Below, in pieces: positions 1 to 6,433 of a stretch of 12,230 bases of DNA. The notes beneath the pieces are model-generated. The model saw nothing but the letters and a program-made list of their open reading frames with translations. It was not told where the DNA came from and did no database searches. The first letter of the stretch is position 1. Every line of letters starts with the position of its first letter. This stretch comes from an uncultured Prevotellaceae bacterium (GTDB lineage Bacteria; Bacteroidota; Bacteroidia; Bacteroidales; Bacteroidaceae). The stretch lies in NCBI GenBank assembly GCA_902775075.1, contig CACYKX010000084.1, positions 1 through 12,230 on the forward strand. The letters are read 5' to 3'. Position numbers and translations under genes: made by a program.

Positions 1-29
1 TCATTTGCTGTATCATACATATCTTTCAT
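1..29 (-). CDS. start of a leftward gene cut by the window edge
   Basis: An ATG at 29-27 opens a frame reading MKDMYDTAN and runs off the left edge without a stop. The frame is too short to recognise. The support is positional: a good Bacteroidota-type promoter lies just upstream at 46-76, which would give a leader of only about ten bases, and the start is preceded by an A-rich stretch as is usual for genes in this phylum. The function is unknown. Confidence 0.4.
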
Positions 30-45
30 CTTTTTAGTTCCGATG

Positions 46-76
46 CAAAGATACGCACTTATATTTTTAGCTACAA
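46..76 (-). promoter_or_regulatory. Bacteroidota-type promoter for the gene leaving the left edge
   Basis: On the minus strand TATCTTTG (53-46) matches the -7 box TAnnTTTG. TTG (76-74) lies exactly 20 nt upstream as a partial -33 box. The -33 box overlaps the end of the HNH remnant, so the promoter sits at the very end of the preceding reading frame. Confidence 0.55.
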
Positions 77-178
77 TACGCAATTGCGGAGACGCTTACC
101 AATGTGGTCGATTGTCATGGTGTTCTCAGTCAATGAGGTTCCACAGTAGGCACAATGACCATTGGTCTTGGCAAGGAC
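71..178 (-). pseudogene. HNH endonuclease remnant
   Basis: Immediately after the TAA at 181-179, the same reading frame continues for 35 codons to a TAG at 73-71. It contains GHCAYCGTSL followed by TMTIDHI. This is the zinc-binding Cys-x2-Cys and the first Asp-His of an HNH nuclease. The frame then reads GKRLRNCVL and stops, so the rest of the fold (the second Cys pair, Asn and last His) is absent. The preceding residues KLTKKQ resemble the usual run-in to such HNH domains. This suggests that the stop interrupts one original protein spanning both parts. With half the fold missing the remnant cannot be an active nuclease. The family call rests on the CAYC...DH spacing and is fairly safe; the history is inferred. 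Confidence 0.6.
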
Positions 179-523
179 TTACTGCTTCTTTGTTAATTTG
201 GTAGGACTTGTAGTTGATTTGGGGGATTGAGTTGCTTCTTCCAACTCTATACGGACAAACAAATTGGGAACAATCCAGCACTTCGTATCTGTGAAGATAT
301 TCTCAACTCCCATGGGAAGTACTGAAAAATCAACAAGGCTTACCTGCTCATCTCCTGTATTTATCTTATCAATGACTGTCTTGATGGCAGACAGCGATAA
401 GTAATCATCGTCGCCGCCCTTGTAGACACATGGCAAGATGATTTTGTCGCCATCATGCCTGATGCCACTTATTATCAGCCTGTCGATAGTATCAAATTCC
501 TTGCATATTCGTTCTGTATCCAT
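179..523 (-). CDS. hypothetical protein (114 aa), last gene of an unrecognised set
   Basis: I do not recognise the main part of this protein. I chose the ATG at 523 (MDTERICKEF) because it follows the stop of the upstream gene (549) by 25 nt; an in-frame ATG at 586 would overlap that gene. The first 95 residues look like a compact soluble alpha/beta domain (ILPCVYKGGDDDYLS, VDFSVLP). No signal peptide or membrane segment is visible. The last 17 residues are a Ser/Thr/Pro-rich linker (TQSPKSTTSPT) leading into KLTKKQ, after which a TAA stops translation. The frame continues beyond that stop as an HNH nuclease remnant. The gene may therefore be the front part of a former fusion. Function unknown. 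Confidence 0.6.
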   Translation of the reverse strand: MDTERICKEFDTIDRLIISGIRHDGDKIILPCVYKGGDDDYLSLSAIKTVIDKINTGDEQVSLVDFSVLPMGVENIFTDTKCWIVPNLFVRIELEEATQSPKSTTSPTKLTKKQ

Positions 524-548
524 AGCTATAGCTTTGCTTACAAAGATT

Positions 549-1361
549 CTATAATGCTTTGTGGTCCTTATAAATAAGTTTTGCATGTGCCTCTTTCCTC
601 TTCTTGTCCTCGAATGGTGGTTCATACCAGAGGTCTATGCTGTCGGGAAGCTGCTCCCGCAATTGTTTGGCAAATTCAAGTCCACGTTTTTCCCAATCGG
701 CATAGTCGAACTCTTGGTCTGTTGTGCAATCAACGAAATCTGTTGCCTCTATATATTCGTTATACCACTGCTCAAATCCTGGTATTAATACCTCCTTTCT
801 GTCGTTACTTCCGACATCAACAATGATTTTACCATCATCGTAAAAGGAATCGGCACAAGATTTTTCATCATAGTATAAAACGTCAAAGTCCGGCGAGATT
901 GTCAATATGTGCTCTATTACAACTTGTCTTAACTCAATATTTTTGTTGTCGAAGTATTTGCCGTTGATAAAGTCCTCTATGAGAGGTGACTTTATCTTGT
1001 TGCAGAAAGTGATATTGTCCAAATCGTCCCATGTTCCCCAATAGTCTATACTTTTAAACTCATAGCGTACCATGCGTAAGAGACCTTCATAGATTGCCTT
1101 TACAACTTGCCTACGTGTGCTTAAACCGAAGATGACGATGTTGTCACAAAACTCGTTAGGTTTGATTTCTACAAGTTCAATACTTTTCCCGGCGATATAA
1201 GGATCTTCGGTGTCATAATTGTTTGGAAAGCATATAGTCGTTGGAGAGTCCTCGAAGAACAGCCTTATCTCCCTTGCCATTTCCAAGTCCTTGCGGAGTT
1301 GGGTTAGATTAGTTCCCCAATCAGAAATATAACTCTTCACCTTAAAGTTCCCCAAAGTCAA
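549..1361 (-). CDS. hypothetical protein (270 aa)
   Basis: The frame is intact and starts with MTLGNFKVK. Its first four bases overlap the end of the upstream small gene (1358-1361, ATGA type), the normal sign of translational coupling in an operon. The protein is acidic and soluble, with no signal peptide or membrane helix. It has many aromatic residues and Asp/Glu clusters (FFEDSP, YYDEKS, WYEPPFEDKK). A central stretch, FGLSTRRQVVKAIYEGLLR, looks like a strand followed by an amphipathic helix. I cannot assign a family. The acidic character, small partners and nearby nuclease remnant would fit an immunity-type or mobile-cassette protein, but that is only a suggestion. Confidence 0.72.
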   Translation of the reverse strand: MTLGNFKVKSYISDWGTNLTQLRKDLEMAREIRLFFEDSPTTICFPNNYDTEDPYIAGKSIELVEIKPNEFCDNIVIFGLSTRRQVVKAIYEGLLRMVRYEFKSIDYWGTWDDLDNITFCNKIKSPLIEDFINGKYFDNKNIELRQVVIEHILTISPDFDVLYYDEKSCADSFYDDGKIIVDVGSNDRKEVLIPGFEQWYNEYIEATDFVDCTTDQEFDYADWEKRGLEFAKQLREQLPDSIDLWYEPPFEDKKRKEAHAKLIYKDHKAL

Positions 1362-1657
1362 AGTATAACCCCGTCATCAAGATAATTGCCTATTTCAGAA
1401 TTCACCTCTTTGGACAAAAATATTTCATCATCTTTACTCAGGGTTTTGCCCAACTTAACGTAGTATACTTCTTTGATTTCCTTTGGCAAATAATGAAAAT
1501 GGAGACCATATGTCAAGAATATGTCTTTTATGGCCTCGTAATTGTCGTTAAGAAAGTTGTTGATTTTTTCATTCCACTTCTTCTCTGTATAGACTACATT
1601 GGAATATGTAGAATAAACTTTTGGTGGATATACACATCTGAATGTTCTGTCTCGCAT
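1358..1657 (-). CDS. small hypothetical protein (99 aa), first gene of the set
   Basis: The open frame begins at an ATG at 1681, but I prefer the ATG at 1657 (MRDRTFRC). A TATGTTTG -7 box lies at 1686-1679, over the upstream ATG, so a transcript starting about seven bases downstream would miss the first ATG and give the second a short leader. The protein is soluble, rich in Tyr, Asn and Lys, with a short helical middle (WNEKINNFLNDNYEAIKD). The stop overlaps the start of the next gene by four bases. I do not recognise a family. Either start is possible. Confidence 0.6.
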   Translation of the reverse strand: MRDRTFRCVYPPKVYSTYSNVVYTEKKWNEKINNFLNDNYEAIKDIFLTYGLHFHYLPKEIKEVYYVKLGKTLSKDDEIFLSKEVNSEIGNYLDDGVIL

Positions 1658-1678
1658 TTTATTTATATTTTGATGTTG

Positions 1679-1686
1679 CAAACATA
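1679..1686 (-). promoter_or_regulatory. -7 promoter box for the three-gene set
   Basis: TATGTTTG on the minus strand matches TAnnTTTG. No -33 box at ideal spacing is present; the nearest TTTG words lie 12 and 24 nt upstream. The assignment is weaker than for the other promoters here and mainly helps the start choice at 1657. Confidence 0.35.
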
Positions 1687-1717
1687 GAATAATAATCCCA
1701 AATCATGAAGCAAATAT

Positions 1718-1737
1718 ATAGTGTAATGCTACACTAT
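1718..1737. repeat. short perfect palindrome upstream of the three-gene set
   Basis: ATAGTGTA and TACACTAT form 8-bp arms around a 4-nt centre (ATGC). It lies about 60 bases upstream of the small gene starting at 1657 and 77 bases beyond the stop of the DUF1810 gene. The stem is AT-rich and has no T run, so it is a poor terminator. An operator for a dimeric regulator is possible. Confidence 0.35.
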
Positions 1738-1813
1738 CCCAATCTTCATAGCGACGCCAATATAATGCCTTACCTATTTTAAGTTGTTGATTGAGGTTTT
1801 CTCTGTAAATATT

Positions 1814-2731
1814 TCAATGCTGCAATGGTTTCTTTATCAAGGAAGTATTGTAGATGAGATCGCTGATATAGTCGTCGAAAGGCTTGGTAGTGCGCAGGAA
1901 GTCGATTTCCTTCATGAGGATGTCGGCAACGTCCTGTGGATTGGTATAGTGATAAATGTCATCCAGTTTATTTGCTTTATAGCAGTCTTTCAACTTCTGC
2001 TGTGACGGTTCGTCATTGTCCTTTACCGCTTCGTCGAAGCAGTCATTAATGATGTTGCGGCATAATGAGCCCCATGATGATATAATCCCTTCGGTGCGGT
2101 AATTGCTGAAGATGTCGCGCTTGTTGACTAGATACCAGCAGACAAGGTCTTTGAGGTTCTCGCCTTTGGTGTACATCTCAATGAGGGTTGCTGCACGGCG
2201 GTCTAAAGTCATTTCGTCGGACTCGGCAACAATGCTTTCGAAGAAGGTTCGCGGGTTGATCTTGATGCCATACTTCTCGAAGGGATTGCTCTCGAAATAT
2301 TCCTTGTCCTTTGCAATCATCTTGAGGGTTCTTTGGTCGCGCTCCCCATTGTAGAAGCTGCTGAGGGTGTCTTCGAAGATGTCATGCGGACTAACGACAT
2401 CGAAGAGTGTCATGCAGGACTTCACTTTCATGGCATCGACAGGACCAAGGATTTCCTCAATATCGGTGTTTACGTCGTAAGCGTCAGTCAGAAGTGTGTG
2501 GGTTATCTCCATGAGACGCTTCTTTAATACTGGATGCTCGAAGTAGGCATGCGCCTCATAGAGCGACTCTATGCCATACTTCTGTGATAATGGACTGAAT
2601 CCCAGTCCACGCATCTGTGGGAATATCCACCATATCCAATGTCCGGATTTATAGCCGGACTTTATCTCTTTCAGTGCCTCGTCATAATATGACTCCTGAG
2701 GCGCAAGGAAACGTTCTACATTGTGGTGCAT
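1814..2731 (-). CDS. DUF1810 family protein with a C-terminal extension (305 aa)
   Basis: Residues 1-140 match the DUF1810 (COG5579) pattern. They have an N-terminal helix around VERFLAPQ, then SGHWIWWIFPQMRGLG, SQKYGIESLYEAHAYFEHP, and the closing MTLFDVVSP. The family's biochemical role is not established; database names such as calpastatin for it are historical and not meaningful. Family members are normally about 140-150 aa, so the remaining 165 residues are an extension I cannot assign. It is mostly helical and soluble, with LVCWYLVNKRDIF near the middle. No signal peptide or membrane segment is visible. The start lies two bases after the stop of the glycosylase-like gene, so the two are almost certainly cotranscribed and translationally coupled. 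The frame is intact, unlike its partner's. Confidence 0.82.
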   Translation of the reverse strand: MHHNVERFLAPQESYYDEALKEIKSGYKSGHWIWWIFPQMRGLGFSPLSQKYGIESLYEAHAYFEHPVLKKRLMEITHTLLTDAYDVNTDIEEILGPVDAMKVKSCMTLFDVVSPHDIFEDTLSSFYNGERDQRTLKMIAKDKEYFESNPFEKYGIKINPRTFFESIVAESDEMTLDRRAATLIEMYTKGENLKDLVCWYLVNKRDIFSNYRTEGIISSWGSLCRNIINDCFDEAVKDNDEPSQQKLKDCYKANKLDDIYHYTNPQDVADILMKEIDFLRTTKPFDDYISDLIYNTSLIKKPLQH

Positions 2732-2733
2732 AG

Positions 2734-3515
2734 TTACTTTAATTTAAGTTGTGTGAGGATTTTGTCGTAGTTGTCATCTCCGAGATTCTTTTGTGTCAAG
2801 TACTGGTTAATTGAATGCGGATTGACTATTGTTCTTTCTTGTGGAAGAGAATCCCCCATTAATTCCTTCCATTTGTCTTTTCCTCTCATTACAACGAATA
2901 GAGGCTTTTGAGGTTGGTCTTTTGCCAATTCAAGAACATTCTTTGTAAATTCTTGAGATGGCAGGAACTTGTCCCTATTGTTGTATTTTGCAAAGCTGTC
3001 TGGATATTCTTCGGAGGTGTAACCATTCAGTTGTACTAATGCAAAGTGCTTATAAAAGCCTTGCTCATCTTCTGTGTTAAGCTCCTTTTGGTATGTAGAG
3101 AGTAATTCTTTTAGCGAGTTTACCCAATACATGTCTGAAAGGAGTTTACACCGATACTCGACATTAGGCAGTCGGACTCAAGTCTCAGGGACTTCTCCTT
3201 TTCTTCACATATTTCTCTTATGCTTTCAGGAGAAAGAATCGTAGGAAGCCATTTGTTTATGTGCTCTACATATCCGGGATTCTTGGACAATATGATTATA
3301 TCTGCCTTGAAAGGATTGCCCCAGAAAGGCTCAGGAGGAACTTCTAATATCAGTCTTCTTCTATTCTCTTCGGGATGATTGTCATTGTACTTTCGAACAA
3401 TGTCTTCTTCACCTTCGAAAATGTATTTGCCACTCTTGTCCCAAAGAACATTGACATTTAGCTTAGCCCAGCCATTATGCTTTTTAAGTTCTTGTATGGT
3501 TTTGTATTTACCCAT
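2734..3515 (-). pseudogene. uracil-DNA-glycosylase-like protein, split by a -1 frameshift
   Basis: Two overlapping frames (3515-3120 and 3132-2734) make one protein. The first half holds PEPFWGNPFKADIIILSKNP GY at residues 61-82, the strand-plus-active-site loop typical of the UDG-like alpha/beta fold (GNP, then a strand ending in NPG). The second half has MYWVNSLKELL and ends with a second strand, FVVMRGKDKWKEL, in the position of the C-terminal motif. Adding one T to the TTT run at 3140-3138 restores a single 260-aa frame reading VNSFSDMYWVNSL. Nothing else is damaged. The gene may be intact in the cell if the missing base is a sequencing error, otherwise it is recently inactivated. It would act on DNA or nucleobases in the cytoplasm. 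It heads a two-gene unit with the DUF1810 gene. Its exact substrate is unknown. Confidence 0.68.
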
Positions 3516-3563
3516 ATTTCTTCGTCTTCTTTACTGTATAGCAGTGGTTTTTAATTCATTGGG

Positions 3564-3594
3564 CAAAGATAGCACTATTTGACGGGATTTGCAA
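3564..3594 (-). promoter_or_regulatory. promoter for the glycosylase-like/DUF1810 unit
   Basis: TATCTTTG (3571-3564) matches TAnnTTTG, and TTG (3594-3592) is 20 nt upstream as a partial -33 box. The start codon at 3515 lies about 50 bases downstream. It faces away from the promoter signal of the acetyltransferase gene, making this a divergent control region. Confidence 0.55.
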
Positions 3595-3615
3595 TTATTT
3601 GGCAGAATTTTATTG

Positions 3616-3623
3616 TACCTTTG
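3616..3623 (+). promoter_or_regulatory. -7 promoter box for the acetyltransferase gene
   Basis: TACCTTTG fits TAnnTTTG and lies 27 nt before the preferred ATG at 3651. TTTG words occur upstream at 3598 and 3588, but their spacings (14 and 24 nt) are off the usual 19-21, so the -33 part is unclear. Confidence 0.45.
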
Positions 3624-3650
3624 TCAGTTGTTAATAGAATCGAAAGAACT

Positions 3651-3932
3651 ATGGGAAAATATACATACGTTGTAACCGGCTCTCTGATGCTTACGACGGA
3701 ATGGAGCGACTGGAGCAACTGCAACTACTATTGGATACAGAGCGTTTATGTTCGTCTCGAGAGTCGTCATCAAGGGGTGTTTAAAGAACTGTTTGACTTT
3801 GCAAAGACAATAGCGCAGTCAGAAGGTGCCGGTGCGCTGCGCTTGTATGTTGACCGCAACAACATTAACGCTCAAAAGGTATACCAGTCACTTGGCATGC
3901 GTGAGAGCCACTATTTGATGTATGAATTATAG
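3651..3932 (+). CDS. GNAT N-acetyltransferase, N-terminally shortened (93 aa)
   Basis: The C-terminal two thirds of a GNAT acetyltransferase is clear. It has a strand with TEWSDWSNCNYYWIQSVYV, the acetyl-CoA loop region RLESRHQGVFKELFDFAK, then LRLYVDRNNINAQKVYQSLG (motif B) and a final strand YLMYEL. Members normally have about 145-155 residues, with two helices and a strand before the TEWSDW strand. Here only MGKYTYVVTGSLML precedes it, so roughly 50 residues that shape the acceptor site are missing. The acetyl-CoA loop is also weak (RHQGV rather than the usual R-x-x-G-x-G/A). I chose ATG 3651 because the -7 box at 3616-3623 lies inside the longer open frame beginning at 3579. A gene shortened by internal deletion that kept its own promoter and start is the likely history, so activity is doubtful. 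Confidence 0.65.
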   Translation: MGKYTYVVTGSLMLTTEWSDWSNCNYYWIQSVYVRLESRHQGVFKELFDFAKTIAQSEGAGALRLYVDRNNINAQKVYQSLGMRESHYLMYEL

Positions 3933-3996
3933 TAAGAGGATATCTCATAAACTGAAGTAAAGACAGGCTGATGACATTGTTGTTTATGGACAGCTA

Positions 3997-4084
3997 TGCT
4001 CTTATGGGGTCGAAGCAGCGTTCTCATGGGGACAAAGCTACGTTTTCATGGGGACAAAGCTAAGTTTTCATGGGGCCGAAGCTA
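3997..4084. repeat. four tandem 22-bp repeats
   Basis: Four direct units of 22 bp without spacers begin at 3997, 4019, 4041 and 4063. Their common core is TCATGGGGACAAAGCTA, and units 1 and 4 vary at a few bases (GGTCGAAGC, GGCCGAAGC). On the minus strand three units carry ATG-AAA/AGA-AC starting words, and two of them give a four-codon frame MKT-stop. The unit length is not a multiple of three, so this is not a coding repeat. The function is unknown. No gene is seen between 3933 and 4297. Confidence 0.8.
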
Positions 4085-4116
4085 AGTTCCTTATATGGTA
4101 ACGCTATAGAAAAAGA

Positions 4117-4160
4117 TTGTTCGCTACGCAGGGAATGATCAAAACTTACGTAGCGAACAA
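4117..4160. repeat. perfect 12-bp inverted repeat with 20-nt loop
   Basis: TTGTTCGCTACG (4117-4128) and CGTAGCGAACAA (4149-4160) are perfect reverse complements separated by 20 nt. The stem is stable and lies 33 bp right of the tandem repeats. No T run follows on the plus strand, and on the minus strand the flank is ATCTTTTTC. A leftward terminator or a structured RNA element is therefore possible. Confidence 0.75.
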
Positions 4161-4225
4161 GCGTTTGTTAGGCAGCAAAAACAAGCGTTGAAAAATCACA
4201 TTTGGGTTTTGTGGTTATTAATGTT

Positions 4226-4257
4226 GCAAAGGTAGAAAAAATATTCAAAAGTTCAAA
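4226..4257 (-). promoter_or_regulatory. leftward promoter reading into the hairpin and repeats
   Basis: TTTG (4257-4254) and TACCTTTG (4233-4226) are separated by exactly 20 nt on the minus strand, a full match to the Bacteroidota consensus. It would drive transcription away from any gene, through the inverted repeat and the 22-bp repeats towards the end of the acetyltransferase gene. The -33 word is also the T run of the terminator beside it, so part of the match may be chance. Confidence 0.45.
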
Positions 4258-4290
4258 AGGGAATACCCTATGTGTGTCGGGAGATTCCCT
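4254..4290 (-). terminator. rho-independent terminator after the restriction-subunit remnant
   Basis: On the minus strand AGGGAAT (4290-4284) and ATTCCCT (4264-4258) form a stem with a partly paired 19-nt loop, followed by TTTTG. It begins eight bases after the stop codon at 4300-4298, the right place to end that transcript. Confidence 0.6.
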
Positions 4291-4297
4291 AATTATG

Positions 4298-5444
4298 CTA
4301 AATGTCATCGTCGATATTTACAGGTGCATCTATTTCGGCAATCTTTTCTTCCTGCTTTCTCTGAGCTTCTTCAATAGCTTCTTTGTAGCCAGCAAGGGCA
4401 GCAAAAGGAGCAAACTGAGCTGCACGCTTGTGTATTGGCATCCTCACGTGGTTCTTCGACTTTTTTGGAAGGTAACAGTGGTGTGCCTCGTCGTTGATGA
4501 CTATCATGCGCTTGCCCTTGACTCCCTTTTCGAGAATGCGGTTGAGCATTACGCTGTATGACTCTGTGTCTTTCTGCTTGACGAGCTCGCCATTCTGGTA
4601 AACGAGCTTGCCGTCCATCGGGGAAGCATGCTTGCCAGAGAAAACGCGCGGCAGGAACTGCTGGAAGTTGATGATGGTAATATTCGAGTTAGGCCGCCAA
4701 GCTCTTTCTCAAATTGACGAGGTATAAGTCCACGCTGATGATAATAATCATTCATTGCGTATTGGTTATTATCAAGCTGGAGAACGTTCAGACGGTCGCT
4801 GATAGTAATTCCAGGAGCACAGATAAGGAAGTGGTCGGCATAGCGGATATCTTGTGGATTGGCTCGCTTGTTCAGATAATTATAGAGAATAAGCATTGCC
4901 ATAACAACAGTCTTTCCAGTACCTGTTGCCATCTTGAATGCTGTGCGTGGAAGTATGTCTTCGTCGTTTGCAGATACGGTGTGGCAACGCTCCATGAGCT
5001 GACGGAGTATAAGACTGCCAATGTTTGGGTCCTTCTCTGCAATTTCATTGAGCCAAATAGCAGTTTCGACTGCCTCACGCTGACAGAAGAATAGTTTTAA
5101 ATTGTTCTGTCGATCTGGATTGCAGAACCAGTCTTCGAGCAGTTCCTTGGTGATGCGGGATGACTTCGGATAGCCTGCCTCACGCCATTCTTTTACTTCC
5201 TTGCGGATGCCATTGATAAACTCGGCATTAGGGTCGTTCGATTCGAAGTCGTCCTGGGAAAACATTGAAATATCCGGATTCCCGGGGAAAATATTTATCC
5301 TATAGCCATAAAGCCTGCGCCCCGGCTTTATCTTTGTATAGTCGATATTTCCGTTAGGATCACTGTCATAGTAGAATTTCGGTTCCTCATAGGGATTGTT
5401 CAAGACAGTATTCTTTTCTTTTTTTCTTCCTTTTGGTCTGGCAT
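4298..5444 (-). pseudogene. type III-like restriction helicase subunit, truncated, frameshifted and fused to a foreign tail
   Basis: The front of a superfamily 2 helicase-type restriction subunit is clear. It has LNNPYEEPKFYYD near the start, FFCQREAVETAIWL, Walker A MATGTGKTVV (near 4930-4908), FLICAPGITISDRL, then ITIINFQQFLPR and the Walker B motif INDEAHHCYL (near 4498-4470). The gene has three defects. The native ATG is probably 5444 (MPDQKEEKKK), but a base is missing from the A7 run (5425-5419), so only a TTG at 5403 opens the long frame. A second base is missing at 4690-4689 (CTAACTCGAAT, expected CTAAACTCGAAT reading LNSNIT). Just after the DEAH box the sequence changes to HVRMPIHKRAAQFAPFAAL, the signature of an unrelated small conserved protein, and ends 46 residues later. 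Family members run to about 900-1000 aa, so helicase motifs IV-VI and the nuclease domain are absent. It cannot restrict DNA. No modification (methylase) partner is in the window. Confidence 0.8.
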
Positions 5445-5488
5445 AGTCAGAATTTTAGACAGACGTCATGTTCTTGGTTACTAAGATG

Positions 5489-5519
5489 CAAAAATAGGGA
5501 TTTTCTGCAATGGGGCAAA
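5489..5519 (-). promoter_or_regulatory. promoter for the restriction-subunit remnant
   Basis: TTTG (5519-5516) and TATTTTTG (5496-5489) lie 19 nt apart, a full consensus match. The proposed ATG at 5444 is about 40 bases downstream. The promoter survives although the gene is broken. Confidence 0.6.
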
Positions 5520-5536
5520 TTTTAGTCAATTAAATC

Positions 5537-5568
5537 TTGTCTAATCCCGAATTTATTTTGTAACTTTG
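5537..5568 (+). promoter_or_regulatory. promoter for the deoxyinosine-glycosylase-like gene
   Basis: TAACTTTG (5561-5568) matches the -7 consensus, and TTG (5537-5539) is 21 nt upstream. Transcription would start near 5575, giving a leader of about 23 nt to the ATG at 5598. Confidence 0.6.
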
Positions 5569-5597
5569 TATGAGTCAATATTTAAACCTAAAGTTAT

Positions 5598-6413
5598 ATG
5601 GATAGAGAAACCCGAATCAGATTAATTAATCAAACACTAGCTGAGTATTTCAAGACGCATTCAGATAAAGTACCGGCACAGGACTTTATGGATGAATTCG
5701 TTAAAAGAGGTATTTTTAACCAAGACTCCGAGAGACATGGCCTGCCCTTAAGAAAGCTATTGCGGACGTTGGATCGAGCATACAAGTTGAGCGCAATTCC
5801 TTATGTTGTTGCAGAACGTAATATGAAGAACACCAATTGGTTCTTTGCTCCTGTTGGTGGTGAAATTGGCAAGAAGGATTCAATACGAAAGGTGGCAGCA
5901 CCTATAAAGAAGGAAGTTACTGTGCCAGTTGGTGATGATGACTTCAAAGAGGGATTGGCTCCGTGGATAAGCAAAAACTCAAAGATTCTTGTACTGGGTA
6001 CGCTACCTGGCGACAAATCGATCAAGGCTCAGGCTTACTATCAGAATCCTACTAACCAGTTCTGGACCATCATGCATAGTATCTTCGGAAGTGGAAGCAA
6101 CGACTTTGGCTTCTTGGATGCCAATGGCATTGCGCTATGGGACTGTCTTAAGCATGCTAACCGTCCAGGCAGCTTAGATTCAAATATCCGTCAGGCTAAG
6201 CCTAATGATTTGGCTGGACTGCTGGAGAAGTATCCGAATGTTAAGAAGATCATTCTCAATGGCAAGAGTATCATGGACATCTTTGAGAGATACTTCCCAC
6301 AGCTGATTGCTCCTTATAATATTGTTGCTCTTGAGAGTACTTCATCAGCCAATACTCATGCCAATGTCGAAGGTAAGACCAAGGCATGGAAACGGGCTAT
6401 AGAGTCAGTCTAG
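5598..6413 (+). CDS. DNA-deoxyinosine glycosylase-like protein (UDG family 6), 271 aa
   Basis: Residues 125-271 form a UDG-superfamily domain of the family-6 (hypoxanthine-DNA glycosylase) type. The strand ILVLGTLPGDKSI (130-142) carries the active-site loop. QAYYQNPTNQFWTIM follows (145-159), with the conserved Asn residues and FW. IALWDCLKHANRPGSLDSNI comes next, then a strand KKIILNG and the C-terminal motif ESTSSANTHAN (246-256) in place of the usual LPSTSPAN. Family members excise deaminated adenine (hypoxanthine) from DNA, starting base-excision repair in the cytoplasm. The domain is normally about 160 aa. The first 115 residues are extra: a helical, charged domain (MDEFVKRGIFNQD, LRKLLRTLDRAYKL, NTNWFFAP) and a Lys-rich linker, which I cannot name and which may bind DNA. 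The frame is intact and has its own promoter. Confidence 0.82.
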   Translation: MDRETRIRLINQTLAEYFKTHSDKVPAQDFMDEFVKRGIFNQDSERHGLPLRKLLRTLDRAYKLSAIPYVVAERNMKNTNWFFAPVGGEIGKKDSIRKVAAPIKKEVTVPVGDDDFKEGLAPWISKNSKILVLGTLPGDKSIKAQAYYQNPTNQFWTIMHSIFGSGSNDFGFLDANGIALWDCLKHANRPGSLDSNIRQAKPNDLAGLLEKYPNVKKIILNGKSIMDIFERYFPQLIAPYNIVALESTSSANTHANVEGKTKAWKRAIESV

Positions 6414-6433
6414 CCATTTAATCGTAAAACTTT

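Noticed and set aside
3120..3140. Programmed ribosomal frameshifting in the glycosylase-like gene
   Set aside because: The site has only a TTT run with no slippery heptamer or clear downstream structure, and four other sites show the same kind of base loss.
3997..4084. CRISPR array
   Set aside because: The 22-bp units adjoin one another directly, with no spacers between them, and no cas gene is in the window.
4298..5444. Working restriction-modification system
   Set aside because: Helicase motifs after the DEAH box, the nuclease domain and any methylase are absent, and two frameshifts break the rest.
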